The translations under genes and the position numbers were made by a program. This document shows, one piece after another, positions 1 to 9,346 of a DNA stretch of 64,000 nucleotides. How positions within the stretch are numbered: position 1 is the first letter of the stretch; each line of letters begins with the position of its first letter. The stretch is from NCBI GenBank assembly GCA_016931995.1, contig JAFGDS010000142.1:1-64000 (forward strand), in the 5' to 3' direction. The notes under the pieces are model-generated. The model saw only the letters and a program-made list of their open reading frames with translations. It ran no database searches and was not told the DNA's origin. This DNA is from Pirellulales bacterium (lineage in GTDB: Bacteria > Planctomycetota > Planctomycetia > Pirellulales > Thermoguttaceae).

Positions 1-3000
1 AGGAGAACGTGCCGTCGGCGTTGATCGTGACCGACACGCCCAAGGCGCTGGTGATGGTCTCGGCCACGGCCGCAAGCGCGTCGGCCGCGTCGGGATCGGT
101 GTCGTTGGCCAGCAGGCTTCGTCCGGCGTCGACCGGCAGCGAGTCGTCCTCGGTAATGATGTACGCGTCGTCCCCGGCTTCGGGGGCGTCGTTCGCGCCG
201 GTGATCGTAATGGTCACGGTGGCCACGTCGGAGCCGCCGTGGCCGTCGATCAGCGTGTAGCTGAACGTGTCCTGGACGCTCTGGTCGTCGGCCAGGTAGT
301 TGAACGTCGCGCCGGGATCGTAGACGAACGTGCCGTCCGCGTGGATCGTGACCGATACGCCCAAGGCGCTGGTGATCGTCTCGGCCGTGGCCGAGAGCGT
401 ATCGCCGGCGTCGGGATCGGTGTCGTTGGCCAGCAGGTTCCGCCCGGCGTCGACCGGCAGCGCGTCGTCCTCGCCGATGGCGTAGGCGTCGTCCCCGGCC
501 TCGGGGGCGTCGTTGACCGGACTGTAGTCGATGGTGACGTGCGCCGTGGCGCTCTTGGGCACGCCCTCGCCGTCCAGGCCGTCGTCGGTCACGGTGAAGC
601 TGAAGCTGGCCAGGCCGTTGAAGCCGTCCGTCGGGGTGAACTGGGCCGTGTAACCGCCCAGGAGCACGACCGTGCCGCCGACCGCGTCGGCCACGGTGAA
701 CGCGAGATCCTCGACGGCCGTCTCCTCGTCGCTGACCAGCGTGCGGAGGTCCACGGTCACCACGGTGTCTTCCTCGGCGGACGTCGCGTAGTCGGTGGCC
801 ACCGGCGCGTCGTTGACCGCGACCACCGTCACGGTGAGGAGCATCTCCTTCGTCGTTGCCGCCGAGGTCCCGTCGCCCGTATCCGTAACGTTGATCCGGA
901 AGTACGCCAACTGGCCAGTCGAGACGGTCGGCGTGAAGCGGACCGTGTGTCCGTCGGACAGGAGTTCGGCCGTGCCGTTGACGGCGCTGCCGGCGACGAT
1001 TTCAAAAACGAGATCGGCGTCGTCCGTCTCCAGGTCGTCGACGCGAGTCCACAGATCCACGTCGATGTACGAATCCTCTTCCACCTCGATGATCGTGGAA
1101 TCGGACAGCGTCGGCGCGTCGTTGACCGGGTTGACCGTGATGGTGACGTCCTTGTCGACGGACTCGCCGAACGAATCGGTCGCGCGGAGGGTGATCGTGG
1201 CCGTGCCGTGCTGGTTGGCGGCCAAGGCTAGACGGAGCTGGCCATTGATGATCTGGGGATTAAGGCTGACGTCGTTCAGCGTCGCCGTGAGCAGGTCGGG
1301 ATTCGTGTTGCTGTCGGCGACGATCGAGAGGGTGAGCGTGTCGCCCGCGGCCAGGTTCGCGTCGGCGAACAGGCCGGTGAGATCGTGGTACGTCGGGCTT
1401 TCGTCCTCGTCGACGTCCGGCGCGACGTCGACGCCCTGCGTGGGGGCGTTGTTCTGCTTGATCGTGCGGGTGAAGCTCGCCGTGTTGCCGGCCAAGTTCA
1501 TCGCCGTGACCGTGACGGCATTGTCGCCGAAGGTGAGCGGCACGCCAGTGAAGGAGAACGCGCCCGTGGCGTCGGCCGTGGTCTCGGCGCCGGTGTTTTC
1601 CAGGATGACCCGCAAACCCGCCGTGGCGACGCCCTCGACTGTAACCAACGTGTAGGACGTGATGTCGTCGCCCAGCGCGCCGGTGTCGGAGGCCTCGGCC
1701 AACTGGAGCGTCGGCGCGGCCGGCAGCGTGGTTGAGATGGTAATGGTCAGCGGGTCGGAGGCGGCGCTGGTGTTGCCGGCCAGGTCGGTCGCCGTGGCGG
1801 TGATGGCATGATCGCCATCGGCCAACGCGGGCGCGGTGATCGACACCGGGCTGGCGGCGATGCCCTCGCCGATCCACGTCCCGTTGGCGTAGAATTGCAC
1901 CAACGCCTGGCTCTCGGCGTCGGCCGAGAGGGTGGGCGTGTTGTCGGCGGTGACGTTGTCGTCGTCGAAGTACCCCAGGTCGCTCGCGGCCGCGAGATCC
2001 ACGCTCGCCGGCGCGTTCGGCGCGATCGTGTCCAGCGTGAAGGTCACGTTCACCTGGCTCGGGGCGACGTTGCCGATTTCATCCTGGGCGATCAGGTGCA
2101 GCACGCGCTGACCGGTGTTGGCCAAGGACCCGCCGGCGATCTGCTCGAGCCTCGCCAGGCTCAGCGTGAAGTTGCCCGAGGCATCCACGTCCGCCAGGAC
2201 GTCGACGTAGGACGATTCCGGCGTATTGTCGAAACCGGCGCGGAGCCAGGCGACGGCGTTGTCGTCGTGGACGCTGCCGATGATGGCCAGTTGGTTCGTA
2301 ATGCCGTCGTCCGGGCTGCGGCCGGTGTCTTGCGCCAGGCTAGCCAGAAGCCGCGGCGCCTCCATGTCGGCCACTAGCGAGACGACAACGGCGGCATTGC
2401 CGTGGTTCTCGTCGATCCGGCCCAGGTCGAGGTTGTCGATGTCGCCGTCCAGATCGGAGTCGCACGCCGGGCGGTAAAGGCTCGGCCCGGCCAGGTCGAT
2501 GCCCTGCATCTTGTAGAACTGGGCGGTCATGGCGTTCCAGCCGCCTTGCTGCTGGATCATCGCCGCGGTGGCCCAGAGCAGGTCGTAGTCGCTCACGCGG
2601 CCGTCGGCCCCCAGGTCGCCGGGCATGAAGACATCGAGGTGGTATGTACCGACCGAGGCGCCTTCGCCTCGCACGATCACGTTGTACGTGCCGGGCCCGA
2701 GTTCGGCGAGCAGAAGGCTGTCGTTGCCGCCGTTGGCGTCGGCCTTGCTGAGCACCGGGGCGATGGTGTGCCCGCTGATCGTCTCGATCCGCATGGCGTC
2801 GGGATCGAGATTTCCGCCGGTCGCCTGCATCCGGAAGCCGAGGATGGAAGTGCCGCCCGTTACGGTGAGCCGAACTTGACTGCCGGCGCCGGCAACAGCG
2901 AGGAAGCTGTCAACATGGGCAATCTCGCTCAGGGCGCCGACGGCGAGGAGCTGTCGGGCTTCGAGTAGTTCAAATCGAGCGGATTTGGATTGCCAAGAGG

Positions 3001-3064
3001 AGCGCGTGCGACGGCTAGAGGCGCGATTCTTGCCCTGCCCAAGAAATTGACCGAGTCTTCTCAT
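1..3064 (-). CDS. Giant secreted Ig/cadherin/VCBS-repeat exoprotein (3' end outside window)
   Basis: An open minus-strand frame of about 1,021 codons runs off the left edge. The ATG at 3064 gives a basic N-terminus followed by FELLEARQLLAV, which matches the LEPR-like N-terminal motif of large planctomycete exported proteins. Next comes a beta-rich segment and a dockerin-like stretch (GDLGADGRVSDYDLL and DSDLDGDIDNLDLG). Bacterial Ig-like repeats (DLAGNTS) follow, then cadherin/VCBS-type repeats marked by VNDAPEAGDDAY and LLANDTDPDAGDTL. A role in the cell surface or matrix is inferred. The C-terminus, and therefore any anchor, is not visible. All plus-strand frames here are antisense shadows. 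Family assignment is firm, exact function unknown. Confidence 0.85.
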   Translation of the reverse strand, partial: MRRLGQFLGQGKNRASSRRTRSSWQSKSARFELLEARQLLAVGALSEIAHVDSFLAVAGAGSQVRLTVTGGTSILGFRMQATGGNLDPDAMRIETISGHTIAPVLSKADANGGNDSLLLAELGPGTYNVIVRGEGASVGTYHLDVFMPGDLGADGRVSDYDLLWATAAMIQQQGGWNAMTAQFYKMQGIDLAGPSLYRPACDSDLDGDIDNLDLGRIDENHGNAAVVVSLVADMEAPRLLASLAQDTGRSPDDGITNQLAIIGSVHDDNAVAWLRAGFDNTPESSYVDVLADVDASGNFTLSLARLEQIAGGSLANTGQRVLHLIAQDEIGNVAPSQVNVTFTLDTIAPNAPASVDLAAASDLGYFDDDNVTADNTPTLSADAESQALVQFYANGTWIGEGIAASPVSITAPALADGDHAITATATDLAGNTSAASDPLTITISTTLPAAPTLQLAEASDTGALGDDITSYTLVTVEGVATAGLRVILENTGAETTADATGAFSFTGVPLTFGDNAVTVTAMNLAGNTASFTRTIKQNNAPTQGVDVAPDVDEDESPTYHDLTGLFADANLAAGDTLTLSIVADSNTNPDLLTATLNDVSLNPQIINGQLRLALAANQHGTATITLRATDSFGESVDKDVTITVNPVNDAPTLSDSTIIEVEEDSYIDVDLWTRVDDLETDDADLVFEIVAGSAVNGTAELLSDGHTVRFTPTVSTGQLAYFRINVTDTGDGTSAATTKEMLLTVTVVAVNDAPVATDYATSAEEDTVVTVDLRTLVSDEETAVEDLAFTVADAVGGTVVLLGGYTAQFTPTDGFNGLASFSFTVTDDGLDGEGVPKSATAHVTIDYSPVNDAPEAGDDAYAIGEDDALPVDAGRNLLANDTDPDAGDTLSATAETITSALGVSVTIHADGTFVYDPGATFNYLADDQSVQDTFSYTLIDGHGGSDVATVTITITGANDAPEAGDDAYIITEDDSLPVDAGRSLLANDTDPDAADALAAVAETITSALGVSVTINADGTFS

Positions 3065-3523
3065 GTTCCCATCACCATGGCGAGAGAAATTGCCCAGAAA
3101 GAGTCTCAAGTCTTGATTCTCCTCAGGCTTATGGAGAATGTCAAGAATTTTGGCTACGTGAGCTGGGCAATCTACAACCCACTTGCGGGGGCCCACGTCA
3201 GGGTGGTGCCGTTGCGGCCGTTGGGTTGACCGGCTGACGTGATGTTCTTGTCTTCCAACACCTTGCGTCAGGGCGGCCGCGGCTGGAGGAAGTCCCCGCG
3301 ATCCCGCCGCGCGACGTTCCCCTCGGTATCACCGGTATCCCTGGCCTCTTTCGATACAGACCTCGCCTTTTGCCCATTTCATCCGGTTGGCGACAAGGGC
3401 GCCAGTCGATTCCGTACATTTGGATCAACCCGCAGAGCGAGAATATCCGAAACAATCGATACAGCTTTCAGTGGTGGATGCCCCCAATGACCCTGACGGG
3501 GTATCTCAGGAGGGACACGAACG
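3065..3523. other. Divergent intergenic region, no gene seen
   Basis: This gap separates the giant exoprotein (minus) from the beta-barrel gene (plus). The short frames here have no recognisable protein and no consistent codon bias. The only clear signal is the AGGAGGG ribosome-binding site at 3508-3514, nine bases before the ATG at 3524. No convincing -35/-10 pair was found. Confidence 0.5.
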
Positions 3524-4975
3524 ATGGTTGCTCGGATGTTGCGGCACGCGGTTTTGTTTGCCGGCATGCTCGCCTTGCCTTTTGACGCGTGGGCCCAGAC
3601 TCCGGCCCCCGACGCGCCGCCCAGCCTTCGGCCGGTCGTTCCGGCGGAGGAGGACGTGGTCGCCGAGGGACCCGAAAAGGACGTGGCGGCCGGCAAGTCC
3701 TCCACTCTGTTGGAGGACGAGGACGCCTGGTCGGGCGAGACGCTCGACGGCTGTTGCGAGGCGGGATGTGACGCGGGCTGCCTGAGCGCAGGTTGCGACT
3801 ACGACCTATGGACCAGCCCCGACGTCTACCGTCGAGGGCAGTTCTTCGTCCAGGGGTGGCTCGCCCAGGGGTTCACCTGGAACACGGACGATCCCCAAAG
3901 CCGGTTCAACAGCTACTTGACGTTCAACGACCGGGCGAACGAATACCAGATGAACCAGCTCTACTTGAGCATGGGCCGGCGCGTGAACACCCAGACGTGC
4001 AACTGGGACTGGGGCGGACGCGCCGATTTCCTCTACGGCACGGACTACTTCTTCACGATGGCCACCGGCCTCGAGACCCGCCGCGACGGCTCGCCCCGAT
4101 GGAACAGCGAGAACGGTCCGCGCAACGGCGGCCACGCGGCTCTTTATGGGTTGGCCATGCCGCAGCTTTACGCCGAGGTCTACGCGCCGTGGGGCTACGG
4201 CACGACCTTCAAATTCGGCCATTTCTACACCATCCTCGGCTACGAATCGGTCATGGCCCCGGAGAACTTCTTTTACTCCCACTCCTACGTGAAGCAGTAC
4301 GGCGAACCCTTCACCCACACGGGCATGTTGGGCAGCTACAACTGGACGCCGCAAATGACCCTCCACGCCGGCTTCACCCGCGGATGGAACACCTGGGAAG
4401 ACGAGAACAACGAGCTGGGCTTCCTAGGCGGAGCGTCCTGGACCAGTTGCGACGGACGGGCGGGCGTGAGCTTCGCCCTGCATAGCGGCAAGGAGGATCT
4501 ACCGGGCGAGAACAACCGGACGTCCTACACCCTGCTCTACCGCCGGAAGCTCTCCGACCGGCTCACCTACGTCTTCCAACACGACTACGGCATCGAAAAC
4601 GACGCCGCGCTGAAGCGCAGCGGGCAGGGTTTCGTGTACACCGACGCCCGCTGGTACGGCATCAATCAATACCTGCTCTACGCGATGACCTGCAATACCT
4701 CGCTCGGTTTTCGCTTCGAGTGGTTCCGCGACGAGGAGAACGCCCGGCTCTTGGGCGGCGCGCTCCATCCGTTCCTTCAGGGCGGCAACGCCTGCGCGGC
4801 CACCGTGGGGCTCAACTGGCGCCCGACCACCCGCGTGACCGTCCGGCCGGAGTTGCGCTGGGACTGGTCGGACGTCGAGGGCGTCGGCGTGGCCAGCGGA
4901 ACACGCGGTCTCTACGACGATTTCCAGAAGAAGAACCGGTTCACCGCCGCGGTGGACGCGATCTTCGTGTTCTGA
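3524..4975 (+). CDS. BBP2-type outer-membrane beta-barrel protein
   Basis: The 483-residue product starts with a typical signal peptide (MVARMLRHAVLFAGMLALPF, cleavage probably after AWA). A Pro/Ala-rich acidic linker and a cluster of cysteines (CCEAGCDAGC) follow. The rest is rich in aromatic, alternating beta-strand segments and ends in a terminal Phe (AIFVF), as outer-membrane barrels do. The pattern FFVQGWLAQGFTWN, then FGHFYTILGYE, fits the BBP2 (PF07642-like) family common in Planctomycetota. It probably sits in the outer membrane as a channel or porin; the substrate is unknown. The start is supported by AGGAGGG at 3508-3514. It is a stand-alone gene, followed by repeat DNA. Confidence 0.8.
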   Translation: MVARMLRHAVLFAGMLALPFDAWAQTPAPDAPPSLRPVVPAEEDVVAEGPEKDVAAGKSSTLLEDEDAWSGETLDGCCEAGCDAGCLSAGCDYDLWTSPDVYRRGQFFVQGWLAQGFTWNTDDPQSRFNSYLTFNDRANEYQMNQLYLSMGRRVNTQTCNWDWGGRADFLYGTDYFFTMATGLETRRDGSPRWNSENGPRNGGHAALYGLAMPQLYAEVYAPWGYGTTFKFGHFYTILGYESVMAPENFFYSHSYVKQYGEPFTHTGMLGSYNWTPQMTLHAGFTRGWNTWEDENNELGFLGGASWTSCDGRAGVSFALHSGKEDLPGENNRTSYTLLYRRKLSDRLTYVFQHDYGIENDAALKRSGQGFVYTDARWYGINQYLLYAMTCNTSLGFRFEWFRDEENARLLGGALHPFLQGGNACAATVGLNWRPTTRVTVRPELRWDWSDVEGVGVASGTRGLYDDFQKKNRFTAAVDAIFVF

Positions 4976-5008
4976 CAATCGCGGCTCGCCGTCCGGAATG
5001 GCCCTTGT

Positions 5009-5086
5009 GTCATCCCGAGCGCAGCGAAGGATCTCCGATGCGATTCTCGCGACCTCAACGAGATCCTTCGCTGCGCTCAGGATGAC
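5009..5086. repeat. Palindromic intergenic repeat, CATCC-GAGCG-GAAGGATC family
   Basis: Two inverted arms of about 26 bases: the left begins GTCATCCCGAGCGCAGCGAA at 5009 and the right ends GCTGCGCTCAGGATGAC at 5086. They enclose a loop of about 24 bases. The same family recurs near 13582, 40830, 50385, 57970 and 60010-60140. It can fold into a long hairpin and lies just after the beta-barrel gene. Confidence 0.8.
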
Positions 5087-5112
5087 GTGGCGTCCGGATG
5101 ACGTGACGTTGA

Positions 5113-5178
5113 GTGCCACTGGCTCTGCCAGTGCGCCATGAGATACTGCGATTCACGCACTGGCAGAGCCAGTGGCAC
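5113..5178. repeat. Palindromic repeat, GTGCCACTGGC family
   Basis: Inverted arms GTGCCACTGGCTCTGCCAGT (left) and ACTGGCAGAGCCAGTGGCAC (right) are separated by about 25 bases. Each arm is itself nearly palindromic. Related copies lie between tad genes at 16521-16745 and inside the nested repeat at 18250-18311. Confidence 0.8.
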
Positions 5179-5197
5179 ACGTTGCGGTCTTCGTCTT

Positions 5198-8100
5198 CTA
5201 CAGATCTAACCCCGCAAGAATCTCGCGCACCAGGTCTCGGTAGGGAAACGCGGCGTAGTGGACGAGTTGCTGTCGTTCGAGCCTCAGTCGGGCGGCGGCC
5301 ATTTCGTCCGGCGCGGCGCGAAGCCGGGCCTCGAAGCCATCCCATACGCGGCGCGTCTCCCCGCGGCCTTCGTCGTACACCGCCTGGACGGCCGATCCCA
5401 CGCCGCGGACCGTCTCGTCGAGCCGGGCCAGCGTCGCGGCGGGTGGCTGCTTGTTCGGCGCGGCGGCCACGCCGGCAAACTCCCGCAGCCTGCCCACCCA
5501 ACGCGCGACGCGCAACACCTCGGGCCCAAACGCCTCCTCCGGTCGCTTGGGTTGGGGAATCCGTAGGACAAGATCGACCAAATCCTGAACGGCCGGCTGG
5601 TAGGTGGGCCGCGGCTTGACAAACCGCAGCCAGGCCGTTCCCTCCAGCGGAATAAGAAGGTCCGGATGTTCGACGCGAAGCTTCTCCCACGTCTTCTGGG
5701 CCTCCTCGGGCTGATCGGACCGCATGAGGATCATGGCCCAAAGCAGGTCCGGCTCGACCTCCTTGCCGGCCAATTCCACGGCCTTCTGGTGGTCGGCCGC
5801 GGCGGCTTCCACGTTGATGCGGCTCTGCTCGACGTGCGTGGCAAGCTGACGGATCGCCTTCTTGGCCTCCTCCGACAGTCGCGGCGGTCGATCGTCGGGC
5901 AACATCAAGAAGGGCGTCTGCGCGGCGCCGACGGCCGCGCCCGCCTCGCGCATGCTCCCCTGCAGGAAGGCGAACAGCTCCGTCGGCTCGAGCCGATTGT
6001 CGCGGTTCGCGTCCGCCTTGCCGGCGAAACCCTCGGCCAGACGCGCGGCGAAAAGACCGTGTACCTTGTCCGGGGCTGGAAGGCTCGGCTCTCCCGGCGA
6101 CGAGCCGGCCACGGCCGTGACGGTCCGCAGAGGGCCGCGGTTGGGCGGCGCCGCAAGCGACTGGAGCATCTCGGCCCCGCTCGGCTGAGCACTGGCGTCG
6201 GTCGCCTGGATGGACCCGAAATCGAGCACCAGGAGCTTCTGCTTGGCGGGGCACGCCTCGAACCGATCGACCAGCCCTTGTAGGGTCACGCCCGTGGCGG
6301 ACGCGCGTGCGGGATCAAAACCCTTCGCCGCCAGATAGACCTGGCCATCGACGTCGCGCAGCGCCCGGCCCGTCGCGTATACAATCACCCGACTCTCCGC
6401 GCCCGCGCGAGCCAGAAACGCCGCGGCGCCCTCGTCCAGCCGCGCGCGGTCGGCGTCGGCGAGGACCAGGATCTGATCCTCGGGCACCTGGTATCGCTGC
6501 ACGAGTTTCTCCCGCAAAAGCCGGACGTCCGCGTCGGCGCGGACGTCGGCGTCCGCCTCGCCGCCGTCCGCGGTGATCAACAGGGCGAACCGCGCGGAAT
6601 CGGCCGCCCGCGAAGCGGCAATGGTCAGCGCCTCGGGCTCGGCCGCGTCCGGCTGGTCGTGCGTGATCTCGACGGTGTCGCCCGACCGCAGGTCCCCAAG
6701 CGTCGCGACCTGCCCGCCAAAGTTGATCAACGTCTTCGGGCCGATGCGATACACGGCCGGCTGCCCGGCGTCCTCCATGCGGACCTCGATCCGGTTCCGG
6801 TCGTAGTCGATTCGCGTCACCGCGCCCTTATGCCCGATCACGCGGTAGGCGTCCACGCTCGCAACGCGGTCGTCGTGGGCAACCTTCACGCGGTCGCCGG
6901 GGCGAAGATCGGCCGGCGCGAGGACCTTCTGATCCAGCACGGGCCGGTCGTTCAGCGTGACTTTGCACGTATCGGCCAGGGGCCACGTCACGATCGGCGC
7001 GTCGGCCGCGTCGCCGAGGGCAACCGTCAGGACGCCCCGGCCCGCGTCCAGCCCACGGAAAATACCCTCGGTGGTTACCACCCGCAACACGCTCAGCTCC
7101 GTTGCTCGACGAATCGTGTCGGCGGCCTCGTGCCGGACCACGATCCGGTCGCCGGGGGCCAGATCGGCGAGCGTCACGGGCCGGCCTTCGCTGCCGGGTT
7201 GACCGTTGAAGAGAATCGGCAGGTCTTCCGGCACGGAGATCTTGAGCGTCTTGCTGGTGGCGCCCTCGGGCGCGAGTTCGAGCAGGCGTTGTTTCAGGTC
7301 GAGCGAGGCGATGGTTCCTCGGCCCGTCTCGGGACGCGTCGCGCGCAGCTCGGTGATGAGCCGGCCCGACTCGTTGCGGTACACCCGCGCCGCGATCCGA
7401 TCGCCCGGCCGCAGATCGGTGGGAAGCGCGGGACGATCGTTCAGCGTCGTGCGGGTTTCGCCCTGGAAGGCGATGGTCTTGGGCGATCCGTCGGGCAGAT
7501 CGATTTCGAAGTCCCGGCCCACTTGGTAGGGGCGGCGCAGGACGCCTTCGACCGGGGCGGATAGACCCGTGCCCGTCGGCCCCGCCGGCGGCAACAACAA
7601 TACCACCGAGACCGCCAGCGAACAGACGGCGGCCGCCGCCAGACCGATCCGGCGGAGACGCTTCTTGCGCGCGGCCGCGGCCCGGGCGGCTTGCTCGGCG
7701 GGGTCCGCCTCGTCCGCCGCGCGGTCCAGCCGCGCGGGTCCCGCCTCCAGGTCGCGCAGGGCCTCGGCGGCCGCGCGGTAACGCTGCCGCGGGTCCTTGA
7801 TCGACAGCCGGCCGATCACCTGGGCGAGATCCTCCGGCACGCCCTGGAGCACCCGGGGGATGTCGGGCAGCTTCCGGTCGGGCGCGCTGTGCCACATCAT
7901 CCAGGCGACCTGCTCGTTGCGTCCGTACGACGCCAAGCCGGGAAACAACTCGTTGAACCGCGCCCCGCACATCAACTCGTAGGCGGAAAAGCCCAGCGAG
8001 TAGAGATCGCTGGCTGGGCCGACCGGGCCGAAATCGGGTGACATCAGCTCCGGGGCCATGTACTTGGTCGTGCCTTTGAGCAGGCTGCCCTCCGCGCTGC

Positions 8101-8554
8101 TGGCTCGCCGGGCGAGGCCGAAATCGCCCAGCTTCACGCGGCTTTGCATGTCCACGAGCATGTTGCTCGGCTTCACGTCGCCGTGGATCACGCCGTGGCC
8201 GTGCAGGAATTCCAGCGCGCCGAGGCTGCATTGGAGCACCATCCGCAACAGGTCCAGATCGAGCGGCTTGCTCTGCGGGCTGCGTCGCAGGCTGCCCCGC
8301 ATCAGCTCGAGAATGAGCCAGCCCTTGGGCCGGACCAGGTCGTAGACCGTGACGATGTTCGGGTGTTGGAGCGAGGCGAGCAGTTGCGCCTCGCCCCAGT
8401 AGCGTTCGAGCTGGGCCGGATCGCTCAGGTATTGCTCGTGGATCTGCTTGATCGCCACCTCGCGTCCGAGTTCCCGATCCCGCCCCCGAAAGACGGTCGC
8501 GAACTCGCCCGCGGCGATCTGGTCGATGATTTCGTATCGAGAAGGCTTTTCCAT
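5198..8554 (-). CDS. Membrane Ser/Thr protein kinase with repeat modules and a caspase-like ectodomain lacking catalytic residues
   Basis: The protein has 1,118 residues. Residues 6-265 form a Hanks-type kinase: VAIK with Lys36, the catalytic loop HGDVKPSN (Asp126), DFG at 144-146 and APE at 167-169. The usual HRD is HGD, so this is not an RD-type kinase. After an Ala/Arg/Lys-rich linker, one membrane helix lies at about 303-322. Residues 332-648 contain four related modules, each closing with DLRPGDRI-like text. Residues 653-840 resemble a C14 caspase fold, but the usual His-Gly site reads YATGR (726-730) and the usual D-x-C site reads LDFGS (777-781). An EF-hand-like stretch (DANRDNRLEPTE, 848-859) follows. 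It starts 3 bases after the zinc-ribbon gene ends and is the last gene of the Tad locus. Signalling to the pilus machinery is inferred. Confidence 0.88.
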   Translation of the reverse strand: MEKPSRYEIIDQIAAGEFATVFRGRDRELGREVAIKQIHEQYLSDPAQLERYWGEAQLLASLQHPNIVTVYDLVRPKGWLILELMRGSLRRSPQSKPLDLDLLRMVLQCSLGALEFLHGHGVIHGDVKPSNMLVDMQSRVKLGDFGLARRASSAEGSLLKGTTKYMAPELMSPDFGPVGPASDLYSLGFSAYELMCGARFNELFPGLASYGRNEQVAWMMWHSAPDRKLPDIPRVLQGVPEDLAQVIGRLSIKDPRQRYRAAAEALRDLEAGPARLDRAADEADPAEQAARAAAARKKRLRRIGLAAAAVCSLAVSVVLLLPPAGPTGTGLSAPVEGVLRRPYQVGRDFEIDLPDGSPKTIAFQGETRTTLNDRPALPTDLRPGDRIAARVYRNESGRLITELRATRPETGRGTIASLDLKQRLLELAPEGATSKTLKISVPEDLPILFNGQPGSEGRPVTLADLAPGDRIVVRHEAADTIRRATELSVLRVVTTEGIFRGLDAGRGVLTVALGDAADAPIVTWPLADTCKVTLNDRPVLDQKVLAPADLRPGDRVKVAHDDRVASVDAYRVIGHKGAVTRIDYDRNRIEVRMEDAGQPAVYRIGPKTLINFGGQVATLGDLRSGDTVEITHDQPDAAEPEALTIAASRAADSARFALLITADGGEADADVRADADVRLLREKLVQRYQVPEDQILVLADADRARLDEGAAAFLARAGAESRVIVYATGRALRDVDGQVYLAAKGFDPARASATGVTLQGLVDRFEACPAKQKLLVLDFGSIQATDASAQPSGAEMLQSLAAPPNRGPLRTVTAVAGSSPGEPSLPAPDKVHGLFAARLAEGFAGKADANRDNRLEPTELFAFLQGSMREAGAAVGAAQTPFLMLPDDRPPRLSEEAKKAIRQLATHVEQSRINVEAAAADHQKAVELAGKEVEPDLLWAMILMRSDQPEEAQKTWEKLRVEHPDLLIPLEGTAWLRFVKPRPTYQPAVQDLVDLVLRIPQPKRPEEAFGPEVLRVARWVGRLREFAGVAAAPNKQPPAATLARLDETVRGVGSAVQAVYDEGRGETRRVWDGFEARLRAAPDEMAAARLRLERQQLVHYAAFPYRDLVREILAGLDL

Positions 8555-8557
8555 GCG

Positions 8558-9322
8558 CTATTCTCGCAGTATGTCCGCGATGAGCCGCTCCAGCTCCTCG
8601 TCGTTGGCGGTCAATTGGGCGCCGGGCACGGGGCGCTCGGCGCGCAGCGCGTCGAGCACGCGGAGGTAGAGACGCCGCTCCGCCACGCGGTCGCCCCGCG
8701 AGGCGGCCCGCTGGGCCTCGCGAAGCCACTCCTGATAGGGCTGGAGCTTGCCGTCGGGCGAGAAGAAGAACTTTTGGCGGATTTCCTCGCGGGCTTGCTC
8801 CTTAAGCTGCCCCGTGTCGCCGCCGGGAACGTCCCACGTCACCAACAGAATCGACGCCAACACGCTGCCGATCAACAGAAGCACCAGCGTCATCGGGTGC
8901 ATCGACGACTGCTTCGCTTGGCGGTCCGGGCCCTTGTCGGTTTCGCGAAGCTGTAGCTCGGGCATCTTGCCGTCCGCGGCCAGCTCGATGGTCGGCGCCG
9001 CCGCGTCCGACGCGATCAGCCGCGCGGTCTTCCGCGCGGCCGCGTCTCGCGCCGGCGGCGGAGCCGCGGGTTTGCCGGGCGGGGCGTCGGGCGGCGCAGG
9101 CTTCGGCGGCAGGGGTTTGGTGGTCGACGGGGGCGGCGTCGCCCGCGTGGCCGCGGGTGGCGGCGCCGCGGCGCCCGGCCGCGCTGGCGCGGGCTCGGCC
9201 GGCGCCGACTCCGGCACCCAGAACCGGCCCTGGCACTCCGGGCAGTTCACGTAGCTGCCCGCCTTGCGATTGGGCACCGCCAGCGCCTTGCGGCATCGAG
9301 GACATTCCACCTTGATCGACAT
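8558..9322 (-). CDS. Zinc-ribbon single-pass membrane protein
   Basis: 254 residues. The N-terminus has a two-knuckle zinc ribbon (CPRCRKALAVP, then CPECQGRFWVP), as in MJ0042-type fingers. About 100 residues of Pro/Ala-rich low-complexity linker follow, then one membrane helix (MTLVLLLIGSVLASILLV, around residues 143-160) and a charged helical tail rich in Arg and Glu. The architecture suggests a cytosolic sensor or scaffold anchored in the membrane. It lies directly upstream of the kinase (3-base gap) and downstream of tadC, so it is probably co-transcribed with both. The function is not known. A partner or substrate of the kinase is a reasonable inference. Confidence 0.75.
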   Translation of the reverse strand: MSIKVECPRCRKALAVPNRKAGSYVNCPECQGRFWVPESAPAEPAPARPGAAAPPPAATRATPPPSTTKPLPPKPAPPDAPPGKPAAPPPARDAAARKTARLIASDAAAPTIELAADGKMPELQLRETDKGPDRQAKQSSMHPMTLVLLLIGSVLASILLVTWDVPGGDTGQLKEQAREEIRQKFFFSPDGKLQPYQEWLREAQRAASRGDRVAERRLYLRVLDALRAERPVPGAQLTANDEELERLIADILRE

Positions 9323-9346
9323 CGTCCGCCCGTTCGTCTCAAACCT

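Noticed and set aside
653-840. Intact caspase protease activity for the kinase ectodomain (residue numbers)
   Set aside because: The His-Gly and Asp-x-Cys positions read TGR and DFG, so proteolysis is unlikely. It is described as catalytically lost instead.
239-1231. 330-residue plus-strand frame
   Set aside because: Antisense of the giant exoprotein, whose minus-strand reading gives clear VCBS/cadherin repeats.
3198-3785. Several short frames between the exoprotein and the barrel gene
   Set aside because: They overlap each other on both strands and either lie in non-coding DNA or run into the barrel gene out of frame.
6828-8729. 633-residue minus-strand frame across the kinase gene
   Set aside because: Arg/Pro/Ala-rich frameshifted shadow of the kinase reading frame.
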